DNA of 64,000 bases from assembly GCF_000719555.1 (NCBI RefSeq), contig NZ_JOGX01000004.1:186001-250000 (forward strand), in the 5' to 3' direction. The stretch comes from Streptomyces sp. NRRL F-5727 (GTDB lineage Bacteria > Actinomycetota > Actinomycetes > Streptomycetales > Streptomycetaceae). Positions 17,513 through 24,885 of the stretch are shown piece after piece. The notes under the pieces were generated by a model, which worked only from the letters and a program-made list of their open reading frames with translations, was not told where the DNA came from and searched no databases. The position numbers were made by a program, and so were the translations under genes. The stretch's first letter is position 1. Each line of letters begins with the position of its first letter.

Positions 17513-18943
17513 ATGCGACGACGTACGTTTCTCAGGGGGACCCTGCTGGGCACGGCGGCCACGGCCGTCCCGCTCACCGCCCTGGCCCAGGGCACGGCCG
17601 CGGCGGCCGGCACCGTGACCGTCACGAGCATCGGGGCGCTGCAGAGCGCGATCGACGCCGCCGTCCCCGGGGACCGCATCGTCCTGGCCGACGGCGCCTA
17701 CACCGTGCCGTCGGCGGGCATCCGGGTGACCGGCAAGCACGGCACCACCAGCGCGCCGATCACCATCGTCTCCGCCAGTCGCGGCGGCGCCGTGCTCGGC
17801 GGGTCCGCCGGCTTCGTCCTCTCGGGCTCCAGCAACATCACCATCAGCGGCTTCGCGTTCCGGCAGACGACGACGCTCGCCATCCCGGCCGACTGCTCCC
17901 GGATCCGGCTGACCCGCAACGACTTCAAGCTCGCCGACACGGCCGGGCTCGACTGGCTGGTGGTCCGCGGCGACGACGCCAAGATCGACCGCAACCACTT
18001 CCACCACCGCACCTCGCAGGGCATCTTCCTGGTCGTGGACGGGCCCGGGACCACCGCCATGGCCCAGCGGACCCACATCTTCCGGAACTACTTCGCCGAC
18101 CACTCCTACACCGGCGCCAACGGCGGCGAGGCGATCCGGCTCGGCGTCAGCCACCGCGCCCTGTCCACCGCGGACGCCCTCGTCGAGGGCAACCTCTTCG
18201 AGCGCTGCGACGGCGACCCGGAGGCGATCTCGGTCAAGTCCTCCGGCAACACCGTCCGCCACAACACCCTCCGCGGCAACAAGGGCGGCATCGTCCTGCG
18301 GCACGGCAACGCCACCACCGTCGAGGGCAACCACGTCCTCGGCGGCGTGAACGGGGTGCGCCTGTACGGCAACGACCACCTCGTGGTGAACAACCACATC
18401 TCGGGGACGACCTCCCGCGGCCTCGTCATCGGCAGCGGCACCACCCGCGACCACCACGAGGGCGAGACCACCGAGGAGCGGCGCGGGAACGACGCGTGCG
18501 ACCGGGCGGTCATCGTGCACAACACGCTCGTCGGGAACTCCGCCACCCTCTCGGGCGAGAGCCGGACCTACGAGCCGCGTGACGTGGTCGTCGCCGACAA
18601 CATCCTCGTCGCCTCCACCGGCACCCTCGTCGACCTGGCCGCCGCCCCCGGCTTCACGTGGCAGGGCAACATCCTGTGGGGCTCCGCCGCCGACGGCACC
18701 ATCCCGTCCGGCGGTTTCCGCCGCGTCGACCCGCTGCTCCGCAAGGACGCGGACGGCGTCCACCGCCTCACCGCCGGCAGCCCGGCCGTCGACGCCGCCA
18801 CGTACGCCTCGCTCGGCGTGGCGGAGGACGCGGACGGGCACGCGCGCACGGGCGCCCGTGACGTCGGCGCCGACGAGTACTCCACCCTGGCGCCGGTCCG
18901 CCGGCCGCTGACGACCGCCGACGTGGGCCCGAACGCCGCCTGA
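17513..18943 (+). CDS. secreted polysaccharide lyase family 6 (alginate/chondroitinase-B type)
   Basis: 476 residues starting with a twin-arginine signal (MRRRTFLRGTLLG, cleavage near residue 32), so it is exported folded. The rest is a right-handed beta-helix opening with AVPGDRIVLADG, the usual PL6 N-terminus. The family calcium/active-site motif NGGEAIRLG is present, as are the catalytic Lys242 (SVKSSGN) and Arg263 (LRHGNA). Beta-elimination of alginate or dermatan-type uronates is expected. CAGGAGG lies 5 nt before the ATG. No dedicated uptake genes are adjacent, so it may act alone or serve a transporter elsewhere. Confidence 0.88.
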   Translation: MRRRTFLRGTLLGTAATAVPLTALAQGTAAAAGTVTVTSIGALQSAIDAAVPGDRIVLADGAYTVPSAGIRVTGKHGTTSAPITIVSASRGGAVLGGSAGFVLSGSSNITISGFAFRQTTTLAIPADCSRIRLTRNDFKLADTAGLDWLVVRGDDAKIDRNHFHHRTSQGIFLVVDGPGTTAMAQRTHIFRNYFADHSYTGANGGEAIRLGVSHRALSTADALVEGNLFERCDGDPEAISVKSSGNTVRHNTLRGNKGGIVLRHGNATTVEGNHVLGGVNGVRLYGNDHLVVNNHISGTTSRGLVIGSGTTRDHHEGETTEERRGNDACDRAVIVHNTLVGNSATLSGESRTYEPRDVVVADNILVASTGTLVDLAAAPGFTWQGNILWGSAADGTIPSGGFRRVDPLLRKDADGVHRLTAGSPAVDAATYASLGVAEDADGHARTGARDVGADEYSTLAPVRRPLTTADVGPNAA

Positions 18944-18967
18944 CCGGACCCCGGGCCCGCGCCGCCG

Positions 18968-20095
18968 TCAGCCGTGCAGGCGCGGGCCCTGGTGGCTCAC
19001 CAGCGAGAGCCAGTCGCGGGTGGTGGCCCGGCCGGTGACGAGGAGCCCCCGCTCGGCCTGGTAGATGCGGAGCACGTCCTCGGTCTCGGAGGTGAAGTCG
19101 CCGCTCACGACCGTCGGATGGCCGGCGCCGGTGAGCAGCGACTGCAACGCCTCGACGGCCGGACCGTAGTCACCGCCGGCGAGCGGCACGACCAGCCGCG
19201 GCCAGGTCCTGGGGCCCACCCGGCCGTCCTGGACGAGGCCGAGGGACCTCTGGAAGCGGGTGACCGCGCCGACGGTGGCCGCGTCGACCGTGCCGGTCAC
19301 CTCCACCTCGTACTTCCTCTCCCGCAGCAGGTACTGCACCGTGCGGGCCTCCCACAGCACGTCGCCGAGGCGCACGACCGGCCACTCGTCCCGGACGGGC
19401 GTCGCGCCCGCGCCGGCCGGACCGGCGGCGGGCGGGGTGATCACCGGCCGCAGCCAGAGCCCCGCGACGAAGGCCGCACAGGCGAGCAGCAGCCAGAGCA
19501 CCCGGCGTACGTACCCGAGGACGGGGGCGCTGATCGGCGCCGCCACGCGCGCGTGCGACACGGTGGGGCCGGAGACGCCGGGACCGGCCGGGTCCGGGAC
19601 CGGTGCCGGGTCCGCGCCGGGGCCCGGCGGCGCGGCGCCCACGGGGACGGCCACGCGCGCGCGTGGGACGCGTCGGGCCCCCTGGGCCGCGCGGGCGAGC
19701 CGGAGTGCCTCGTCGAGCTCGCCGGGCGGTGCGCCCAGGGCGTCGTGCAGGACCTCGACGACCGCCGGCGGCGCGGCCATCGGCCGGCCGGGGTTGAGGT
19801 AGCGGGACATCGTCGCCTGGTCGACCCCGGCCCGGCGGGCCAGCGCCTTCTGCGTGGGGCGCACTCCGGTGCTCCCCTGCCACCACGCGCGGAGTACGGC
19901 GGTGAGCGCCGCGGCCGGATCGGCGAGGGCGGACTCCCCCGTCGTCTCCCCTCCGGTGCCGGTGGTGCCCTTGCCGGGTCCTCCGGTGCCGGTGCCCTTG
20001 GCGGTTTCTCCGGTGCCGGTGCCTTTGCCGGTTTCTCCGGTGCCGGTGCTCCCGTCGACGATTCCTCCGGTGCCGGTGGCCCGTGTGCAGTCCAT
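18968..20095 (-). CDS. membrane-anchored XRE-type regulator with two peptidoglycan-binding domains
   Basis: 375 residues in this order: a Thr/Gly repeat leader (7-50), a helix-turn-helix (TQKALARRAGVDQATMSRYL, 81-100), a Pro-rich linker, one transmembrane helix (about 197-215) and two tandem PG_binding_1 repeats (about 245-300 and 305-360), the first ending in FQRSLGLVQDGRVGPRTW. The layout implies cytosolic DNA binding and wall sensing across the membrane. The ATG at 20095 is chosen because AGGGGAT lies 6 nt before it; two upstream ATGs (20113, 20119) overlap that site. A cluster of TGCATG-like sites just upstream may be its operator. Confidence 0.82.
   Translation of the reverse strand: MDCTRATGTGGIVDGSTGTGETGKGTGTGETAKGTGTGGPGKGTTGTGGETTGESALADPAAALTAVLRAWWQGSTGVRPTQKALARRAGVDQATMSRYLNPGRPMAAPPAVVEVLHDALGAPPGELDEALRLARAAQGARRVPRARVAVPVGAAPPGPGADPAPVPDPAGPGVSGPTVSHARVAAPISAPVLGYVRRVLWLLLACAAFVAGLWLRPVITPPAAGPAGAGATPVRDEWPVVRLGDVLWEARTVQYLLRERKYEVEVTGTVDAATVGAVTRFQRSLGLVQDGRVGPRTWPRLVVPLAGGDYGPAVEALQSLLTGAGHPTVVSGDFTSETEDVLRIYQAERGLLVTGRATTRDWLSLVSHQGPRLHG
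19946..20077 (-). repeat. in-gene Thr/Gly repeat
   Basis: Repeats of a CCGGTGCCGGTG-type unit encode TGTGETGKGTGTGETAKG and similar text at the N-terminus of the HTH protein. The block is low complexity and probably length-variable. Confidence 0.75.
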
Positions 20096-20103
20096 GACGC
20101 ATC

Positions 20104-20165
20104 CCCTATGCATGTGCATCTCCGCAGGTCAGCGAGGCGCATGCAGGCGTGCATGGACGCATGTC
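20104..20165. promoter_or_regulatory. cluster of TGCATG-like elements upstream of the HTH gene
   Basis: Within about 60 bp the sequence contains TATGCATGTGCATC, GCGCATGCAGG, CGTGCATGG and CGCATGTC. These are overlapping short palindromes around CATG. They lie directly before the start of the membrane HTH gene, so an autoregulatory operator is a reasonable guess. Confidence 0.45.
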
Positions 20166-20365
20166 CGCTGACGGGTGCCCGAGGGTAGCGGCGCGGGCCG
20201 GGGACGCGGCACGGTGATCGGGCCGGGACGGCGTCGCCGCTCCCGCCCCTCTCCCCGCTCCCCCCGCGGTACGTCCGCGTGCCGTCGTACCGGAGCGGGG
20301 GACGACCCCACCTCCGCACCTCACCCGAACGGGTGAGGTGCGGGCCGACGAAAGGACCCGCAGTC

Positions 20366-20863
20366 ATGCGTACGTGGACCGGACCCGCCCTCCTCGCCGC
20401 CGCGGTCGCCGCCCCGCTCCTCGTGGTCGCGCCGGCCGCCGACGCGGCGCCCGCCAAGTACACGCACTCGGCCGCCGCGCAGCAGTTCCGCGCGGCGGGC
20501 ATCTCGTGGACGTCGAGCAGGAACTGCTCGGACTGGAACCGGAAGGGCTGTACGTCCTTCACGAACATCAACCGGGCCACGGTCGCGGGCGCCATCGCCT
20601 TCAAGAAGGCCAGCCGCTGCACGATCGTCGTCACCGGCGGCACGGAGACGGGCCACAGCACCCGGGGGACGTACACGCATCGCAACGGCTACAAGGTCGA
20701 CATGTCGGTCCGGACGTCGTGTCTCGACACGTACATCAAGAAGCACTACAAGAAGGCCGGCACGCGCCGCGACGGCGCCAAGCTCTACACGTCCCCGAAC
20801 GGCAACGTGTACGCGCGCGAGAACCACCACTGGGACATCACGTACTACAACAGCAAGGCGTGA
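20366..20863 (+). CDS. secreted LAS-type (M15-like) putative peptidase
   Basis: 165 residues with a Sec signal peptide (cleavage near ADA-AP, residues 25-29). The mature part has the LAS zinc-peptidase pattern: His105-x6-Asp112 in HRNGYKVD and Glu152-x2-His155 in ENHHWD, with GGTETGH before them. Four cysteines (54, 62, 85, 119) could form two disulfides. It is shorter than most D-Ala-D-Ala carboxypeptidases and may cut peptidoglycan or another extracellular peptide. AAAGGA lies about 10 nt before the ATG. It is divergent from the peptidoglycan-binding HTH gene, which fits a wall theme. The annotation rests on motifs only. Confidence 0.6.
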   Translation: MRTWTGPALLAAAVAAPLLVVAPAADAAPAKYTHSAAAQQFRAAGISWTSSRNCSDWNRKGCTSFTNINRATVAGAIAFKKASRCTIVVTGGTETGHSTRGTYTHRNGYKVDMSVRTSCLDTYIKKHYKKAGTRRDGAKLYTSPNGNVYARENHHWDITYYNSKA

Positions 20864-20880
20864 CCGCCGGGCCCGACGCC

Positions 20881-20909
20881 CCGGCACCGCCTCGCGCGGG
20901 CGGTGCCGG
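20881..20909 (+). terminator. strong hairpin after the LAS-type peptidase gene
   Basis: CCGGCACCGCC, a 7-nt loop, then GGCGGTGCCGG: an 11-bp perfect stem 17 bp after the stop. It could also serve the remnant and kinase transcripts arriving from the other strand. Confidence 0.7.
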
Positions 20910-20956
20910 ACGGGACCGGACGCCCCGCTGACCCCGGCAGGTCGCGGGTGCGGCTG

Positions 20957-21152
20957 TCACCGCTCCTTCGGCCGTGACGCCCGGGCGACCAGGAGGAGCA
21001 GGAGGCCGCAGGAGGCCACCAGGATCCAGCCCGGGCGGGACGCGTGCGCGAGCTCTGCCGGGCCGGCGCCGGTGACCAGGGCGCCGGCGAGCGCGATGCC
21101 GACGGCGGCGCCGAGCTGCCGGGCGGTGGAGGTGATCGCCCCGTCCGAAACG
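20957..21152 (-). pseudogene. C-terminal fragment of an EmrB/QacA-type MFS exporter
   Basis: In the minus frame ending at 20957, about 64 residues read DGAITSTARQLGAAVGIALAG, then a hydrophobic helix GWILVASCGLLLLLVARASR and the end PKER. This is the last part of a DHA2-family drug exporter, where ITSTARQ.G...G is the classic motif before TM13/14. Nothing upstream continues it: the kinase stop codon lies exactly at the break. It is a deletion or recombination remnant with no start codon. Confidence 0.7.
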
Positions 21153-22664
21153 TCAACGCCCGCCGGACACCGCGCGGAAGCCCGTGCAGCCGAAGCGCTT
21201 CCAGCCGCTCCGGTCGTCGCTGTCGGCCCGGTAGACGACCACCGTCCAGTCCCCGGCCTTCGCGGTCACGGGCGGGGCGCCCGGGAAGTCCCGGGGGTAG
21301 ACCAGCGTCTTCTCGGCGGAACCGACCTGGACGGGCCGGGAGGTGTGGCCGAATCCCTTCCCGCCGGGCGGCTTCACACCGGCGACCAGGCGGTACGTCC
21401 CCTCGCCGGAGAACGAGAAGCTCACATCGACCGACGCGGCGCCGGAGAGGTAGGTGACGGAGGTCGAGGAGGTGCTGCCGGACGGGCCCGCCTCCGCCGG
21501 CCGGTCGCACTCCCCGGCCCCGAGCCGGGCCTGCTTCGGGTCCTTCGACAGGGCCCAGCGGACGTCGGACGCGGACTCGGAACCAGCCGCGGACGGGGAC
21601 GTGCCGACGGAGCCGGGGTCCGCGGTCCGGGTGGGCGGGGCAGCCGCGCCGCCCGGGCCGCCCGGGCCGCCGCTGTCGCTCCCCGTACCCCCCTTGGCCC
21701 ACTGCTGCCAGGCGACCGTGCCCGCCCCGCCGGCCAGCGCCAGCACCAGCACGGCCGCGCCCCAGCGGCTGCGGCGGGCAGGGGCGGGCACGGTATCCCC
21801 GGTTCCCGGGTCCCGTCCCGGGTCGAGGCGGGTGGGCGGCAGCGGCGCGCCGCTCGCGCCGCGGCAGCGCGCGATCACCTCCGGCGTCCCCGGCCGGTCC
21901 GCCGGGTCCTTCGCCACGCAGGCGCGGATCAGCGCGACCAACTCCGGCTCCGTGTCCGCGACTTCACCGAGGTCGATGTCCTCGTGCACCGCCCGGTAGG
22001 AGACGGCTTCGGCGAGGCCCTCGCCGAACGGCGGCCGGCCCGTCAGCGCGTACGCCATGGTCGCGCCGAGGGCGAAGACGTCGGCGGCCGCGGACGTCTC
22101 ATTGCGGAGCAGCACCTCGGGTGCGGTGAAGCCGGGTGTCCCGGGCGCCGCGCCGGTCCTGGTCAGGGCCGTGTCGTCGGGGCCGCGCGCGATCCCGAAG
22201 TCGATGAGCCGGGGGCCGTCGGCGGCCAGGATGACGTTCTGCGGCTTGAGATCCCGGTGGGTGATCCCGTACGCGTGCACGCTCGCGAGGGCCACCGCGA
22301 GCGCTTCGAAGAGGGAACGGCACTCCACCACCCCCAACGGCCCGTCGGCGCCGATCTTCTGACGGAGCGTCGGGCCTGGCACGTACTCGGTGGCCAGCCA
22401 GTAGGGTGCCTCGTCCAGCGAGGCGTCCACCAGTTGCGCGGTGTGCGGGCCGCGGACGGTGCGGACCGTGGCGACCTCCCGGCGGAACCGGGCCAGCGCC
22501 TCCCGATGTCCGGTGATCTCGTCCCGGATCACCTTCAGCGCGACCAGCCCGCCGTCCGGCGAACGCGCCAGGTACACCTGCCCCATGCCGCCCGCCCCGA
22601 GCCGGCCGAGGAGGGTGTGGTCGCCGATGTGCGCGGGGTCCTGGCCAGGTCTCAGTGGGTCCAC
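21153..22664 (-). CDS. transmembrane Ser/Thr protein kinase (PknB-like)
   Basis: 503 residues. The kinase domain (about 15-270) has the glycine loop LGAGGMGQVYLA, Lys44 in VALK, HRDLKPQN with Asp138 and DFGIAR (155-160). One transmembrane helix follows (about 301-318), then a Gly/Pro/Ser-rich stalk and an extracellular domain of about 130 residues with GECDRPAE, SVDVSFSFSGEGTYRLVAG and a terminal Cys-containing GWKRFGCTGF. The stalked domain probably senses something outside the cell. The start is a GTG at 22664, 8 nt after a TAGAGT hexamer, so the transcript seems leaderless. The gene ends directly on the MFS remnant. Confidence 0.9.
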   Translation of the reverse strand: MDPLRPGQDPAHIGDHTLLGRLGAGGMGQVYLARSPDGGLVALKVIRDEITGHREALARFRREVATVRTVRGPHTAQLVDASLDEAPYWLATEYVPGPTLRQKIGADGPLGVVECRSLFEALAVALASVHAYGITHRDLKPQNVILAADGPRLIDFGIARGPDDTALTRTGAAPGTPGFTAPEVLLRNETSAAADVFALGATMAYALTGRPPFGEGLAEAVSYRAVHEDIDLGEVADTEPELVALIRACVAKDPADRPGTPEVIARCRGASGAPLPPTRLDPGRDPGTGDTVPAPARRSRWGAAVLVLALAGGAGTVAWQQWAKGGTGSDSGGPGGPGGAAAPPTRTADPGSVGTSPSAAGSESASDVRWALSKDPKQARLGAGECDRPAEAGPSGSTSSTSVTYLSGAASVDVSFSFSGEGTYRLVAGVKPPGGKGFGHTSRPVQVGSAEKTLVYPRDFPGAPPVTAKAGDWTVVVYRADSDDRSGWKRFGCTGFRAVSGGR

Positions 22665-22672
22665 GCTGCCGT

Positions 22673-22678
22673 ACTCTA
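22673..22678 (-). promoter_or_regulatory. -10 hexamer TAGAGT of the kinase gene
   Basis: TAGAGT on the minus strand is 8 nt from the GTG start at 22664; no ribosome site is present. It shares a 90-bp intergenic region with the divergent GNAT promoter. Confidence 0.5.
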
Positions 22679-22741
22679 GTGCGGCCGCCTCGGCGCCCGA
22701 CGGGCCCGGCGCGATCCCGTCGCGCCCGCGCGGCCGTCCGG

Positions 22742-22747
22742 TAGGTT
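22742..22747 (+). promoter_or_regulatory. -10 hexamer TAGGTT of the GNAT gene
   Basis: TAGGTT is followed by 7 nt and then the ATG at 22755. The same hexamer, spacing and flanking GTAGGTTGC occur at 38193. Confidence 0.55.
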
Positions 22748-22754
22748 GCCCGCC

Positions 22755-23303
22755 ATGACCGAACTGGGATCCGACACCTGGCCGCCCGCCCCGATAACCA
22801 CGGAACGGCTCGTGCTCCGCGCGTCCGAAGCCCGTGACCGGGCCGGCTTCATCGAGCTGTTCGCCTCGACCGAGGTCGGCACGTACGTCGGCGGCGCCCG
22901 ACCGCGTGACGAGCTCGAGCGCGCGGTCCCCGAGGTGCCCGGCCGACGGCCCGGCGCCTTCGTCGTGACGCTCGACGACGCGATGATCGGGATGGTCACG
23001 CTCGACCCGCGTGGCCCGGACCGCCTCGGGCACGTCCGCCCCGAGGGCGGCGAGACCGAGCTCGGGTACCTCTTCCTGCCGGCGGCGTGGGGGCACGGCT
23101 ACGCCGCCGAGGCGTGCACCGCGGTGCTCGACTGGTTCGCCGACGCGCGGCCCGACGAGCCGGTGGTGCTCTCCACGCAGAGCGCCAACGACCGCGCGAT
23201 GCGCCTCGCGGCGAAACTGGGCTTCACCGAGGTGGAGCGGTTCGAGGAGTACGGCGCCGAGCAGTGGTTCGGCGTACGGAGCCCGGCCCCGCGGACGGCC
23301 TGA
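22755..23303 (+). CDS. GNAT N-acetyltransferase
   Basis: 182 residues: TTERLVLRASEARD at the start, FVVTLDDAMIGMVTLDP, then ELGYLFLPAAWGHGYAAEA as the acetyl-CoA loop and the C-terminal SANDRAMRLAAKLGFTEVERF. This is the RimJ/RimL-like pattern; the acceptor is unknown. The start is fixed by the leaderless -10 element 7 nt upstream. It is divergent from the Ser/Thr kinase, a possible functional neighbour, though nothing in the sequence proves a link. Confidence 0.85.
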   Translation: MTELGSDTWPPAPITTERLVLRASEARDRAGFIELFASTEVGTYVGGARPRDELERAVPEVPGRRPGAFVVTLDDAMIGMVTLDPRGPDRLGHVRPEGGETELGYLFLPAAWGHGYAAEACTAVLDWFADARPDEPVVLSTQSANDRAMRLAAKLGFTEVERFEEYGAEQWFGVRSPAPRTA

Positions 23304-23422
23304 ACGATCGGCCCTCCCCGTACAACCCTGCGGCTTCGCCGACGCCATGATGCCGACCGACGCCGTCGAGTAGCCCGTTCTCCGGGCGCGGAAAACGGGA
23401 GGCCCTCGCATCCCGCGCCTGT

Positions 23423-23428
23423 TAGCGT
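23423..23428 (+). promoter_or_regulatory. -10 hexamer TAGCGT of the threonine leader
   Basis: TAGCGT ends 7 nt before the ATG of the leader peptide at 23436, placing the transcription start at the leader ATG. A leaderless leader peptide lets the ribosome load as soon as the RNA emerges, which suits attenuation. Confidence 0.5.
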
Positions 23429-23435
23429 CTCCCGC

Positions 23436-23486
23436 ATGAAGCCTGCAGCTGTGACGACGACGCCGGAGAGTGTCCCGGCGCGCTGA
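23436..23486 (+). CDS. threonine-rich leader peptide
   Basis: A 16-codon frame, MKPAAVTTTPESVPAR, with three consecutive Thr codons (ACG ACG ACG, codons 7-9). It sits between a -10 hexamer and a strong terminator-like hairpin in front of a threonyl-tRNA synthetase paralogue. This is the classic layout of ribosome-mediated attenuation: scarcity of charged tRNA-Thr would stall the ribosome at the ACG run. A weaker hairpin (CGCCGG/CCGGCG, 23461-23480) starts right behind the Thr codons and could be the alternative RNA element. The peptide itself is expected to have no other role. No T-box features are present. Confidence 0.7.
   Translation: MKPAAVTTTPESVPAR
23461..23480 (+). promoter_or_regulatory. 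leader hairpin directly after the Thr codons
   Basis: CGCCGG, an 8-nt loop and CCGGCG. A ribosome paused on codons 7-9 would cover its 5' arm, so it is a candidate pause or antiterminator element. The competing base-pairing was not resolved by eye. Confidence 0.4.
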
Positions 23487-23501
23487 CCGTTGTCTCAGTC
23501 C

Positions 23502-23531
23502 GAAGCCCCGGGGCGAGTGCCCCGGGGCTTC
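23502..23531 (+). terminator. attenuator-type terminator upstream of the ThrRS paralogue
   Basis: GAAGCCCCGGGGC, loop GAGT, GCCCCGGGGCTTC: a perfect 13-bp stem, 16 nt after the leader stop codon and 41 nt before the synthetase ATG. No U-tract follows, as usual for actinobacterial intrinsic terminators. Its place between the leader peptide and the gene it precedes makes an attenuator more likely than the end of the upstream GNAT transcript. Confidence 0.75.
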
Positions 23532-23571
23532 GCGCTGTGGTCACTCGCCCGCTGACCGCGAGGAGACCGCC

Positions 23572-24831
23572 ATGCACGACCACGCGCACGACCACGCCCA
23601 CGACCACGACCACGACCACGACCACCGCAGGCTCGGCCGCGAACTCGGCCTGTTCGACACCGACCCGCTGATCGGCGCCGGGCTGCCGTACTGGCTGCCC
23701 GACGGCGCCGCCGTACGGCACGCCCTGGAGGAGTACATCCGCGACGCCGAACGGCGCGCCGGATACCGGCACGTGTACTCGCCCGTGCTGGGCAAGCGGG
23801 AGCTGTACGAGATCTCGGGGCACTGGGCGCACTACAGCGACGACATGTTCCCGCCGATGGACCTCGGCGGGGAGCAGGTCGTGCTGCGGCCCAGCCTCTG
23901 CCCCCACCACGCCCTCATCTACCGTGCACGGGCCCGCAGTTACCGCGAGCTGCCGCTGCGGATGGCCGAGCTCGGGGGCATGTACCGCTCCGAACTCTCG
24001 GGCGTGCTCGGCGGGTTGACCCGGGTGCGGGCCATCCAGCTCAACGACGCACACATCTTCTGCACCCTGGAGCAGGTCGCGGAGGAGGCGCGGGCGGCGC
24101 TGGAGCTGATCCGGAGGGCGTACGAGGCGCTGGGCGTCGCCCCGGCCCGGTACCGGCTCTCCCTGCCGGGCCCGGGCGGCAAGTACGTCGACGCGCCCGA
24201 GATGTGGCGGCGGTCGACCGCCCTGCTGACCGAGGCGCTCGACCGGTCCGGGCTGCCCTACGAGGCGGCGGAGGGCGAGGCGGCGTTCTACGGCCCAAAG
24301 ATCGACGTCCAGGTGCGGGACGCGGCCGGCCGGGAGTCCACCCTCTCCACCGTCCAGGTCGACTTCCACCAGCCCGAGCAGTTCGATCTGCGCTACATCG
24401 GCGCGGACGGCGCCCGGCACCGGCCGGTGATGGTCCACCGCAGCATCGTCGGGAGCGTGGAACGGGCCGTCGCCCACCTCATCGAGCGGCACGGCGGCGC
24501 CTTCCCCGCCTGGCTCGCCCCCACCCAGCTGGCGATCCTCCCGGTCTCCGACGCGGACGTCCCGGCCGCCGTCGCCCTCGCCGACCGCTGCACCGCCCTC
24601 GGGCTGCGCGCCGAGGTCGCGCCCCCGGACCGCGGCAGCCTGGGCGCCCGCGTCCGCGCGGCCCGCCTGGTGCCGTACCAGGCGGTCCTCGGCGCCAGGG
24701 AGACCGCGGAGGACCGCCTGTCGCTCCGCCTCCGGGACGGCCGGCGCCCGGGCCCGCTCCCGGCGTCCGACGCCCTCGCCCGGATCGACGCGCTCGTCCG
24801 GGCCCACAGCACCGAACTGTGGGACGACTGA
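23572..24831 (+). CDS. short threonyl-tRNA synthetase paralogue with His-rich N-terminus
   Basis: 419 residues against about 640-660 for bacterial ThrRS: the TGS and editing domains are missing. What remains is the class II catalytic core and a C-terminal anticodon-binding domain (about 315-415). All three zinc ligands that select threonine are present: Cys110 (SLCPHH), His161 (NDAHIFCT) and His289 (MVHRSIVGS). Residues 1-18 are nine alternating histidines (HDHAHDHAH and so on), a likely Zn2+ or Ni2+ binding tail. AGGAG lies 7 nt before the ATG. It probably supplies ThrRS activity under special conditions (Thr or zinc shortage, or an inhibitor). Loss of editing suggests reliance on another route to clear Ser-tRNA-Thr. 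Confidence 0.88.
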   Translation: MHDHAHDHAHDHDHDHDHRRLGRELGLFDTDPLIGAGLPYWLPDGAAVRHALEEYIRDAERRAGYRHVYSPVLGKRELYEISGHWAHYSDDMFPPMDLGGEQVVLRPSLCPHHALIYRARARSYRELPLRMAELGGMYRSELSGVLGGLTRVRAIQLNDAHIFCTLEQVAEEARAALELIRRAYEALGVAPARYRLSLPGPGGKYVDAPEMWRRSTALLTEALDRSGLPYEAAEGEAAFYGPKIDVQVRDAAGRESTLSTVQVDFHQPEQFDLRYIGADGARHRPVMVHRSIVGSVERAVAHLIERHGGAFPAWLAPTQLAILPVSDADVPAAVALADRCTALGLRAEVAPPDRGSLGARVRAARLVPYQAVLGARETAEDRLSLRLRDGRRPGPLPASDALARIDALVRAHSTELWDD

Positions 24832-24872
24832 CCGGTCCGGAAAACGGTTCGCGGGGTGCGGGAGGGCGGTGA

Positions 24873-24878
24873 CAGGGT
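24873..24878 (+). promoter_or_regulatory. putative -10 hexamer CAGGGT, leaderless DUF4291 gene
   Basis: CAGGGT, 7 nt, ATG at 24886. The spacing matches the other leaderless starts in this window. Confidence 0.4.
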
Positions 24879-24885
24879 GCGGCGC

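Noticed and set aside
23421..23571. T-box riboswitch upstream of the ThrRS paralogue
   Set aside because: No T-box sequence, specifier loop or long leader; instead there is a short translated frame with a Thr run and a terminator.
23300..23571. Zur box for zinc control of the ThrRS paralogue
   Set aside because: No palindrome of the TGAnAATnATTnTCA type could be found by eye.
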